Shown here in pieces: positions 54,726-64,000 of a stretch of DNA of 64,000 nt; position 1 is the stretch's first letter; the number at the start of each line of letters is the position of its first letter. The position numbers were made by a program, and so were the translations under genes. The notes below the pieces were generated by a model. That model did not search any database. It was not told the origin of the DNA and worked only from the letters and a program-made list of their open reading frames with translations. This DNA comes from Symsagittifera roscoffensis (taxonomy: Eukaryota; Xenacoelomorpha; Acoela; Convolutidae): the NCBI RefSeq assembly GCF_963678635.1, contig NC_087069.1:16158660-16222659 (forward strand). Reading direction: 5' to 3'.

Positions 54726-55897
54726 GTCATGGCATCCGGAACTGCGTTGCTGTTAGCTGTTGAGTCCCCCGGACCACTCATTGTGTTTGATGTTCCATTT
54801 TTCATGAATGTTTTAGCAGCCGTTGGTGCTATGCTTACCGCATCCCGGGTTAAAGGCAACGGTGTCGATTGCCGTTTGTTCCTTTGTGGTTCTACAAAGT
54901 CAACTCTGGTGCCTTGCGTGCGATCCGCTGCCGGTCTTTCTTGTGAGGTAGAATTTCTCAAGATTGCATCCAGTTTCGCCTGTATTGCACACGAACTTTC
55001 GGCCTGATTCCTGTTCATTATATCCATTCTCTTTTTCAGGCTACCGAATTGGCTGTTGACATCATCATACCGGTTTTTCAACTGTTGCATATCTTTTTTG
55101 ATGTTCTTATCTCGTTCTTCATTGGTGGCATCTACCTTGTCCGACATCTGCTGGAGTCTCTCGTCTGTCGACTTAGCCAGGTTAAAATAACTATCCAGAT
55201 ACTCGTGTTTGTTGTATTTTAACTCTTTCCTTATTAAGTCTCTATCTTCCTCACTATACTTTACTTTTTTGTCGATCTGATTTAGTTTTGTCATCAGGTC
55301 GCCAAGCTCAAGAGCAGCTGTTTCATGATCAGCCGTTGTCTTGTTTTCGGCTGCCTCCTCTGTTCTGGCTTGTTCTTCCTTTAGGTCGGCTTCTGTCGCC
55401 TTCGTGCTCACTGTCCCAAATGTTCGTGTTCTTCCAGTCTGTGATTCTTCGGCCGTGTTGTCTTTCGATTTCATTCCGACCATCATCGCCAACTTTTCTG
55501 TAAAAGATGTCTTCTTTACTTGAGAGTCGTCTTTCACCGTTTCTCGGGTATTGCCTGTTGTGTCTTCCAACGCGTCTATCGGCGAAAACTCCACGGTTTT
55601 TGGATTTTGATCTTCCATATGGGGCATCGGTGTGGATTCCGTTGTCTTCTTCTCCACTTCATCTACGCTCTGGTCTGGTGTCTCTAGATCGATTTCAATT
55701 GTGGACTCCACCTGTTTGTCTTTAGCACCTTCTCGCGCCTTGTTCTCGGTACTACTCCTCGTGCTGACCATGCTAACTGAAAAGTTATCTTTTGTTTTGC
55801 TTGGGCCCATTGATGTCGTTCCGCGCAGCGACGAGTTATATTTCGTGTTTGATCCACTTGACCTTTTTTCGAGCACCGGTACCCTACTCCGTCTCAT
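54701..55897 (-). CDS. Element B gag N-terminus and coiled coil
   Basis: This 398-codon frame starts at an ATG at 55897 shared with C. It has a basic N-terminus, then an acidic Ser/Thr/Glu-rich region. A charged coiled coil follows at about residues 200-310, then a Ser/Thr/Pro-rich linker with the QGTRVDFVEPQRNKRQS block. It runs about 10 codons past the frameshift before stopping. It probably mediates assembly of virus-like particles. No glycine-2 myristoylation signal is present (MRR start). Confidence 0.82.
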   Translation of the reverse strand: MRRSRVPVLEKRSSGSNTKYNSSLRGTTSMGPSKTKDNFSVSMVSTRSSTENKAREGAKDKQVESTIEIDLETPDQSVDEVEKKTTESTPMPHMEDQNPKTVEFSPIDALEDTTGNTRETVKDDSQVKKTSFTEKLAMMVGMKSKDNTAEESQTGRTRTFGTVSTKATEADLKEEQARTEEAAENKTTADHETAALELGDLMTKLNQIDKKVKYSEEDRDLIRKELKYNKHEYLDSYFNLAKSTDERLQQMSDKVDATNEERDKNIKKDMQQLKNRYDDVNSQFGSLKKRMDIMNRNQAESSCAIQAKLDAILRNSTSQERPAADRTQGTRVDFVEPQRNKRQSTPLPLTRDAVSIAPTAAKTFMKNGTSNTMSGPGDSTANSNAVPDAMTWRQALGR

Positions 55898-56149
55898 TAT
55901 TTTTATTTACAATTGCTCTTATTTACAATATTATTATATACACAACTCTATTCTAAGAATAAAATCTATTATGAAAGAGAAAAAAAAGAAAAGAAATTCT
56001 TTAAAAGGAAATATACAACGTGATAAAAAAACTTTCGAGAAACTTTATTTATTTGTGTTCTCAACCGTACCGGGTTCCGACTAGTATTGTTCTGTTTTAA
56101 TTCTGTCTCAAAACACTTATTGTAATTTTTGTTCAATTTTTATACCGTC

Positions 56150-57295
56150 CCAAGACTTCCAGTTACCGTCCCTATTCTTCTTTGTACCGTCCCAGGCTTC
56201 TTTCTACTGTCCCAAGACTGTTCGGTACTGTCCCAGTACTTTCCGTCAGTGTCCCAAGACCCTTGTCCTGAGAGTACTATCCCAGGACCACTGTCCCAAG
56301 ACTGTCCCAAGAGTACTGCCCCAAGGTCAGTGTCCCAAGACCTTGTCCCAAGACTAGTTCCCAAGGCTAGTGTACCAAGACCAGTGTCCCAAGGCTAGTG
56401 TACCAAGGCTAGTGTACCAAGACCAGTGTCCCAAGGCTAGTGTCCCAAGACTACTGTCCCAAGACTACTGTCCCAAGGCTAGTGTCCCAAGACTACTGTC
56501 CCAAGACTACTGTCCCAAGGCTAGTGTCCCAAGGCTAGTGTACCAAGACCAGTGTCCCAAGGCTAGTGTACCAAGACTACTGTCCCAAGACTACTGTCCC
56601 AAGGCTAGTGTCCCAAGACTACTGTCCCAAGACTACTGTCCCAAGGCTAGTGTCCCAAGACTACTGTCCCAAGACTACTGTCCCAAGGCTAGTATCCCAA
56701 GACTATTGTCCCAAGGCTAGTGTCCCAAGGCTAGTGTCCCAAGACCACTGTCCCAAGACCACTATCCCAAGACCACTGTCACAAGACCTCTGTCCCAAGA
56801 CCACTGTCCCAAGACCACTGTCCCAAGACCACTGTCCCAAGACCACTGTCCCAAGACCACTGTCCCAAGACCACTGTCCCAAGACCACTGTCCCAAGACC
56901 ACTGTCCCAAGACCACTGTCCCAAGACACCTGTCCCAAGACCACTGTCCCAAGACTACTGTCCCAAGACTACTGTCCCAAGGCTAGTGTCCAAAGACTAC
57001 TGTCCCAAGACCACTGTCCCAAGGTCAGTGTCCCAAGACCACTGTCCCAAGACCACTGTCCCAAGGCTAGTGTCCCAAGACCACTGTCCCAAGACCACTG
57101 TCCCAAGACCACTGTCCCAAGCCCGTACCGTCCCAAGACTGTACTGTTCAAGGCTGTACTGTCCCAAGACTGTACTGTCCCAAGACTGTACTAAGACTGC
57201 TCTGGTCCAAGACTGTCCCAGGACTGCACTGTCCCAAGACTGTCCCCAGACTGCTCTGTCCCAAGACTTCTTTGGCACTGTCCCAAGACTGTTGA
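56150..57295 (-). repeat. 14-bp G-rich tandem array in the leader of B
   Basis: This has roughly eighty copies of the same 14-bp unit as in C (GTCCCAAGACCACT and variants on the plus strand). Blocks of one variant (CCACT around 56740-56940, CTAGT/CTACT around 56380-56740) show local amplification. The array is longer than that in C, so its length varies between copies. Confidence 0.92.
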
Positions 57296-58149
57296 CAAGT
57301 GTCTGAGCGGTGGGACCTCTTTCCTCTCCGTTATGGGGACTTCTTGATTCACTGTACCTTGTACCACCACTCAAGCTCTAGTAAAATTTTCCCAGAAACC
57401 CTCTTTTAAAGGCCTAATGCTGACCCTCCTTTTTTAGTTACCTCTTTTTCAATGTTCCAAGCAACTTGAAACCAAAACATGTGCGCAGGTATCTTGTGAT
57501 CACCTGTTCGTGTAAAAACTAAACACAAATCCTCACCAAAATGCTACAAAAAAAATATCTAAGCCAGAAAAAGTAATAAACACAGAGAGATGAACCCACC
57601 TAAAAGTCAAATGTGACCAATGTCTACCTTTTGTCGAAAAAAATGTCTGGTACCTAATTGCCACGCGTTTTCCTCCCCCCAACTAATAATCTTATTGGGT
57701 ATCACCAGAATTGTCTACGTCCGTTCCCCCCTACCAATCCGACCAGGGTACCTTCCTTAACTCGAGTTTAAATTTCGATGTCCACCTATTATTACCAACG
57801 CGCGTTAATGACTAATGTAACTAAATCAACGATGTCGATTTATTAGTTACTCTAATTTCCCCCCTTTTTACAATTTGCAACTGCCAACCTCTAACCTAAC
57901 CAGCCCCCCTTCTAACCTCCCCCCTTTTTAGCCACCCTTCTTAAGCCTAAAATTACCTTAAGCGCCGGGTGCTAAAACTCTCAAGAGAAAACCGTAGACC
58001 TGTCTCCAGGCCTGCTTTAGTAAAAACGTTCCTCAAAACCGGGGGATTTCGCTTATCCAATTTTACACTTATCTCCTATAATGTAATGTGGATTTTAACG
58101 ATACCCGTTCTGCTCAACTTGTGAACTCGAGAACTGCCAAATCCTTCTT

Positions 58150-58345
58150 TGCTACTTTCCCACTCGACTGGTCACCTATTCCAGTCCAGTCTCCTATTGG
58201 TTCAGCTCAAGTGCTCCTGAACCACTTTCCCACTCGGCTGGTCACCTCTTCCAGTCAAGTCTCCTATTGGTTCAGCTCAAGTGCTCCTGAACCACTTTCC
58301 CACTCGGCTGGTCACCTCTTCCAGTCAAGTCTCCTTGTTGTCCAG
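58150..58345 (-). repeat. 70-bp direct repeats, about 2.7 copies (B)
   Basis: The repeat block starts at 58155, 58225 and 58295 with a period of 70 bp. Copies 2 and 3 are almost identical until the partial end. It is equivalent to the repeats at 8544-8735 in C. Confidence 0.88.
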
Positions 58346-58813
58346 CTAGGTTCCAAGCTATCTGAAAACTCTTGACAACGCCCCACACTCGGGCACTTTA
58401 TTAAGATTACTGGGTTAAATTGCTAGGTTGATCGAAACGATCGAACTTTTAAAACAGTATGGGTATACTATTTAATTAATATAAAGGTTTGATCCAACTA
58501 ATCTGGTGTCAAAGTCACTGTCTTTTTTCGGTTTATGGTTTTTGTTCCTTTTTCTATTCTTTTTTGTTTTTTGTTTTGCTTTTTGTCTTTTTGCTCGTGT
58601 TTTTGTCCCCCTAGTTGCCCCCCTTTACTCGGTTAGCTAAGCCTCGTTCGGAGAGCGTACCAGGAAGTTTTCTCGAGTTTTCTTAAAAAGCTATCACGGT
58701 ACAACCGGAAGGTTTGCACGTTCCTGTCGAACCGTACCACCGGTACTCTAGAATGGGCATGTAGCCCGAAGCTGTCTCAATGGGGTTCGACTCCGTAGTC
58801 TTGATGTCGTAAA

Positions 58814-58828
58814 CACCCAGGAGCGCCA
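58814..58828 (-). promoter_or_regulatory. Candidate primer-binding site of B
   Basis: TGGCGCTCCTGGGTG in element sense lies 11 nt inside the LTR end. The offset is larger than the usual 0-3 nt, but the site is conserved between two diverged families. The tRNA is not identified; self-priming cannot be excluded. Confidence 0.5.
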
Positions 58829-58839
58829 TAAAAACACTA

Positions 58840-59747
58840 TGTAACATTCGTCTACTGCAGTCACACATGAGGCTTAAGAAAAATAGGCCCTAGAACCATT
58901 GGCTCAAGAGTCAGGGACACTATCTCTTGTGTTTTTCTACCTCAAATCAGTCGGAGCCAATTCGGTTCGCTTGTGACATGAGACTACGACCCGTTACAGC
59001 TTAAAGGCTACTACCAAAATATCCCCCCCCCACTCTAGAAATAAGAACGTCCCCATACTTAGGTCTCTAGATACCCAAAATACATGAACGCCGTTAAAAA
59101 CCGGGTCGGAACAATCCGTTAAGTTACTTTTTATTAGACAGTGGAACTTTGATCCATTTCAGATGGATCAACCTAAAACTCACCTTACCTCAACGTAACA
59201 ATCATAAAACACACTCTAGAAATTTATATTAAGTACTCACATCGTAGCACGCTCAAGAACTGGGAGTAATCAAGTCGGTCAGCAACTCGAGAATTAAATA
59301 ATGTAACTAAATGAGTTTAATGTTTATCAGTTTCAATATCAAGGACAAGTTTTAACTCTAGAATATAGTTTCTCGTGAACCATTGGGACACTCAAGCTGT
59401 CCACCTTTCAACCGAAGGTTCACTCTAGTCCAGTCCGAATAACAATCCAATCGAGTAAAGATAGTCCAGTTCTCGGGAATACGCTTGTTTCTGTTTCAGA
59501 TAGGACAGCTCTACTCTAGTTTTATTGTGACGGAAATTGCGAATAGCAATTTCCCACTGTTTTATCTAGCAACTTTCCCGCGATTGTTACTCGATTGTTC
59601 TGATTTCTCTTTTTCGGTTTTCAGTCATATCGAGAAAATCGTGCATGACAGGCTCCATTCGAATTTTTGAAAAATCAAATTTCACTCCAAAATTAAGCGT
59701 TCTTGTTTTTCTCAAGGTCAAACTTCCAAATATGACCGACTGGCACA
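58840..59747 (-). mobile_element. 5' LTR of element B
   Basis: This 908-bp copy of the LTR at 39263-40170 starts in element sense with TGTGCCAGTC and ends with GAATGTTACA. AATAAA on the minus strand is at 59130-59135. Only 5 bp separate its outer end from the A-family LTR at 59753, so the two LTRs lie head to head. Confidence 0.92.
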
Positions 59748-59752
59748 GCCTT

Positions 59753-61152
59753 TAACATTGGAAGTCAGAAAAGATGTTTTTTATCTTAGGTCATATCCTC
59801 AATGTGCAGATTAATGAAAGAATTTGAAGGCTATAGTGATGTAGTATGATGCCATTTATATTCTGCAGTGAGTCAATGTGACACGGAAAAAAGTAATTTC
59901 GTGCGTTTTGTAAATTCTGTTCGATGACACTGTACCAATTTTACGAACATTGCGAGATTCAATGAGGACATTGACCGGACTGTCCGGGGAGTATGTGACA
60001 TTCGACCAGAATGTGCCAAAATGCAGATTCGGCGATTTCGAGTTTTTAGCAGCGAACCTTCCGAATTGGCGATTTAGAAGGAATAAGAACGTTATTCGAA
60101 CGACTGGACAAATCGTGAAGGCTGAAGGATTCGGAAATTCCTAAATTTTGAATTTTCGAAGTGATGGCGCAACATTTCTCAGAAACGTCAAAAACGATCA
60201 TTTTGGCAGAGAATCGGAAAACAACACATTTGTGACATTCGACCAGAATGGCCAAAATGCAGTCTCTGCAGAATTCGGTATTTTAGCAGCAAGCCTTCCG
60301 AATTGGCGTTTTAGAACGAATAAGGACGTTATTTGAACGATTGGCCAAACGGTGAAGGCTAGAAGATTCTGGAATTCTAAATTTTAAAAATTCGAATTAT
60401 GACGTCATATTTCTGAGAAACGTCAGAAACGGCCATTTTAGCTAAAAATAGCGAAAGAAAACAGAACAACTTTTATCTGCGATTACGAACAGTACGAAAT
60501 CGAGACTGAAAAATCAACAAAGAACTACCGAACAGCAGAGAACGTTCCGAGTTGCAACTATTGTGCTGTTACAATAGTTGCAAGGCCGTTGCGAGCAACG
60601 GTGAAGGGTGAAAACCAGCCCTCCAAGTTAGTGTGAACTCGACATTAAGAAGCTTGATTCGCCGGATTCAGGAATCCGGAAGGGTCTCGGGACGTGAACT
60701 TTTATGAACTTATATTGAATTTTAGCATCCGTCATGTCCTGACTTGAATTTAACTGATATTTAAATTCGTTTTGACAAGAATGAGGAGCTAGAAGTAAGG
60801 GGGGAAGGGTTGATCCATCTTCGATGGAGATGATGATTTTTATCTACTGAACAAAAACAATAGTAATATAATAAATAGTAGCCCTGTTTTTAGGAGTGAC
60901 CTCTTGGTCTGGGGATACTGAGACCCAGCCATGAGCTCACTAATTTTGCATGTAATTAAGTTAATTTGAGCGTCTGGTCGAAGCCGGAGAGCAGTAACGT
61001 TTTTGTCGACCCGATGTTAGAAAAGACCACCGAAAAGTACTGGCTTGGTAGAGACGGTGAAAAACATGCAAAGCTCTGTTTAGACGCTAGCCAGTCGTCT
61101 TAAGACTTAGTTTTGTTATCCGTCGATATGTATCTTCCGGGCGAATGTTACA
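59753..61152 (+). mobile_element. A-family LTR, 3' LTR of element A
   Basis: This 1,400-bp counterpart of 10854-13401 lacks the foreign insertion. The first bases read TAACATTGG where the other copy has TGACATTGG; the end is GAATGTTACA. It contains two diverged copies of a module of about 230 bp (from about 59995 and 60228; GTGACATTCGACCAGAATG). It is the continuation of element A after the B insertion and also serves as 5' LTR of the A-type element that follows. Confidence 0.82.
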
Positions 61153-64000
61153 TGTATGTTTTTATGGCGCTCCTGGGTGTTATTCTTTTTTAACATCATG
61201 ACCGGCAGAACCGTTAACGAGCATTCCGCGCCGAGCGGATGCTCACATTAACGCCCTTATTAGGCCTAAACCGCCGGGGCGGAAGGGTAGTTCGGAACGC
61301 GGAGGCCTTCCGGATTGCCGTGAATAGTTTTTTAACCTAGTTAAGACCGAAAATTCACAAACCAGGAAGGGTGGGGGGATCGGCCGTCCCCTCGTCCCCT
61401 GAGTGGTTGGTGACCAAAAACACTTAAAGATATAAGTAAAACCAAACAAAAAGTAGTATAGTACCCAAGAAAAACAAAAAACATAAAAAATAACCGAAAA
61501 AACAAAAAAAAAGTAAAAAAGTAAAAAATCAGTAGAAATCATCCCCCCAGACAAGATGTGATTCAACCCCCCCGTTTGTTGTTGATAGATATATTGTTAT
61601 TACAGGCATTTATATCAGTCAGGATCGTTACGATCAGTTTTGTGGCCCGTTTGGAGGCTTGTACTGTAGGGTTATTTGAGCATTTAAGCACGTTAATGAT
61701 AAATTGCGCTCAATCCGGAGGGGTCAGCTGATTTGCGCTCAATTCGGAAGGGTCTTGGGTGAAGACCGATCCGGCAAGCAGTACGGGGAACAACAGGAAG
61801 AGGCTCAACAACAACTACAATCGACTGTTGGGTATCGTTAACAAGTTTTGTATCCCTTTTGGTACAAAAAGTAGGATAGTAATCTGTGGGGGGCTCGACA
61901 GTGCTGCACTGTAGTGACCCTGCACCGAACTGCGAATATCCGAGTTAAGCACCTTAATTCGGAGATTAAACAAACCCGGAGGGGTATAGTATTCCTAATA
62001 TTATTACTTATATAGCCTATATTAATAGTCTTATATCGATTTTCAGCCAAAAACAACGAAAACTGACCGGTTTTTAGGGTCAAAATTGCGATATTTTGAT
62101 CCCCCCACAAGTCGCGATTTTTGAGATATCGATATTTTTTGAAACGGAAAAAAGCGCTAAGTTAGTGTGTTACATCGTAACTGCACTACTATAATAAGCA
62201 AAACCGGTTAACTTTAGTTCGGAAGTGGTTGGAACTAGTTTGGTACCAAAAACCAAATTTTCCCATTTTTTGATAGTAAGAAACGCTATAAAATCAGAAA
62301 ATTTTTTGAAATTTTTGAGTTACGACAGTAAAAATAGTTGGTTGGGCAACGTCCACTAGTGAATCGACGAGTTTTAAAACCCGCTACCCGAAGGCCTTCC
62401 GGGTTGCAGAGAAATCGAACATAACGTGTTTGATTTGGTGGATTCATCAATCCGGAGGGGTCCAGGTAGCATAGTTTTTCGCAAATTTTTTCTACAAAAG
62501 CGTTTTTATACGGGTTTTTTGCATTGAACTAGAAGAGTATAGGCCTCCTGAGCTCGGATCAATAACTTTTAGGTCGAAAGGACCAGATTTGCGAAAAAAG
62601 TTAGACGGAACCTATAAGAGAGAAAATTTTTGAGTAAGGAAAAAAAGACGTTTTGGTTGATAACTTTGGAACTACTGAGCAGATCGAGTTGATCTTAGTA
62701 CCATTAGATCAGAAATTGGCTGAACTTAATAGTAGGAAAGAGAATTACTCGAAAAAGCGAACGAGAAAATTTTTTGAGATTGTTTTTAGCAAATTACACA
62801 AATCCGGAGGGGTACACCCTTCACGTTTTACAAATTTTTCTGAAAAACCCTTAGACCTCTACCAAAAGTTGATAGCGATTGAACTAAGTAACTTAGGACA
62901 GTTCCAGACGGAAAGGGAGGGCTAAAGGCACAGCAAAAGCTTAATAGAGTCGAAATTAGGCGAGTGATAAGACCCTTCACCGTTAGTGTGAATTGTCAAA
63001 TAAGTGCCTTAACTTCAATCCGGAGGGGTCTAGGAAAGGACCCTATACCCTTCCCAGTTAATATAAACAGGATAATAGCAACACAGAACGTATCCGGAGG
63101 GGTATAGGTTGAAAAAAGGAAATCTCCTAAAAGCTACTTTTACAAAATCGGAGGGCTCCCAATCCGGAGGGGTCAAAGTTTTCTCAAGAGGGGTCCCAAT
63201 CCGGAGGGGTCTTATAGTTGCTAATTCGGAGGGGTCCAAATCCGGAGGGGTCTAGTATTAACTAACTCGGAGGGGTCCCAATCCGGAGGGGTCTAGATTC
63301 TGACAAATCCGGAAGGGTCCTATTTGTGCCAATCCGGAGGGGTATTATTTCATTAAGGACTTAGGTGAACGAAAAAAGACTAAAAAGTGAGAAGTATTAA
63401 GTTATTAATACACAGGCTAGGTATCAGTGACTGCAGTGGTAACTTGCCTTTCGATAAGAACAAGACTAATACAAAACAAGTCCAAACTCGGATATTCGCG
63501 ACACTAAGTCTAAATTAAAAAGAACGTGGTTTATTGGTGTGGATTGGACATAATAAGTTTTTGGGAAAAGTGACTGCCCTGAGGATTTTAGTAGGTCTAG
63601 CTCGGGCAGTCCGAAGGCAGATAGGTAACACAGTACTCGGTGGGTGCAATAGACGCCCACTTGAGAAAATTACTGCCTTCAAAGTTTTGTCTGTTTGGTG
63701 CAGCACCAAGCAGGGAAAGCTTTTTCTTTAAAATACAAGTTCGACTATTGTACTGCGACCGACTAAGAGTACAAAACACAAACGTTTTTTTTGTTGTTTT
63801 TATCATATATACATTCAGATCGTGTCAATATTTTTGTTTTTGATTTTAAATCAACGTAAACTCTGCTTGATTGGGTAGTGAATACACTATCTTTTAAATT
63901 GATTGATAACGTCATATTGTGCTAGTTTCCAAATCTTTGGATCGATAATCGATTAGTGCGAATAAATTTTATACAAACTGTACTCTGATAACATACAGGG
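61153..64000 (+). other. Leader of a further A-type element, cut by the window edge
   Basis: This matches 13402-16266 with a candidate primer-binding site at 61165-61179. By comparison with A, its gag start should lie a little over 100 bp beyond the window. It holds eleven perfect CCGGAGGGGT copies (61713, 61976, 62452, 62804, 63020, 63094, 63164, 63201, 63242, 63283 and 63334) and several near-copies. No coding region is supported inside the window. Confidence 0.82.

Larger units (their letters stand above)
55898..58839 (-). other. Leader (5' untranslated region) of element B
   Basis: This has the same order as C's leader: primer-binding site, conserved block, 70-bp repeats (58150-58345), conserved block, 14-bp array, and AT-rich stretch before gag. 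It is nearly 3 kb long, unusual for an LTR retrotransposon leader. Frames inside it are repeat artefacts. Confidence 0.82.
39263..59747 (-). mobile_element. Element B: complete 20.5-kb Ty3/gypsy-type LTR retrotransposon
   Basis: On the minus strand: 5' LTR (58840-59747), leader, gag-pol with a macrodomain-like C-terminus (55897-47104), spacer, accessory polyprotein (46543-40494), short 3' untranslated region, and 3' LTR (39263-40170). Both LTRs are 908 bp with TGTGCC/TTACA termini and only scattered differences, which indicates recent insertion. It lies in A within a few bases of A's 3' LTR start: A's sequence stops at 39262 and resumes at 59748. I see no matching target-site duplication (AGGAC on the left, GCCTT on the right). 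Coding regions carry a few frameshifts and stops. Confidence 0.92.

Noticed and set aside
6601-55897. A 49.3-kb tandem duplication of a whole A plus B unit
   Set aside because: C and B start 49.3 kb apart, but B joins A at the 3' LTR edge while C joins an A tail inside the ORF6 remnant, so the insertions differ.

Overview
This window is eukaryotic, probably animal, transposable-element DNA. I found no host gene, rRNA, tRNA or CRISPR array. Nearly all of it belongs to two related but diverged families of very large Ty3/gypsy-type LTR retrotransposons, in a nested and partly tandem arrangement. The host cannot be identified. TTTTCAG-type 3' splice sites and a fragment of an animal-type retroelement nuclease gene hint at an invertebrate, possibly a nematode, but this is weak.

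Layout. Element C (minus strand, bases 1-9903) runs off the left edge; it shows a truncated 5' LTR, a repeat-rich leader and gag-pol. Bases 9904-10853 are the 3' tail of an A-type element, followed by a composite A-family LTR (10854-13401) that contains a fragment of an unrelated retroelement. Element A (plus strand) follows: leader (13402-16266), decayed gag-pol (16267-25107) and an accessory region (25496-38554). Just before A's 3' LTR it is interrupted by element B (minus strand, 39263-59747). B is a complete 20,485-bp element with two 908-bp LTRs (58840-59747 and 39263-40170). A's 3' LTR resumes at 59753-61152 and leads directly into the leader of another A-type element (61153-64000). A-type elements therefore appear to form a tandem chain that shares LTRs.

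Coding plan. Both families encode two long polyproteins. The first is gag (coiled coil, capsid, two CCHC knuckles), retropepsin, reverse transcriptase, RNase H, an unusually long acidic linker, integrase with a GPY/F module, another linker, and a C-terminal domain that aligns by pattern with TARG1-type macrodomains. The second occupies the position of env but does not look like an envelope. It starts with a coiled coil and an SGNH (GDSL) hydrolase domain with all catalytic blocks, followed by several conserved domains I cannot name. Family A alone has a second SGNH-like domain and about 2.5 kb of extra coding sequence.

State of the copies. No copy is intact. C has only nonsense codons in the visible 6.6 kb. 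B has a few frameshifts and stops. A is heavily decayed and carries a recent exact tandem duplication of about 1.92 kb. Each leader has its own G-rich repeat array: a 14-bp unit in B/C and CCGGAGGGGT in A. A shared 15-nt candidate primer-binding site follows the LTR in both families.
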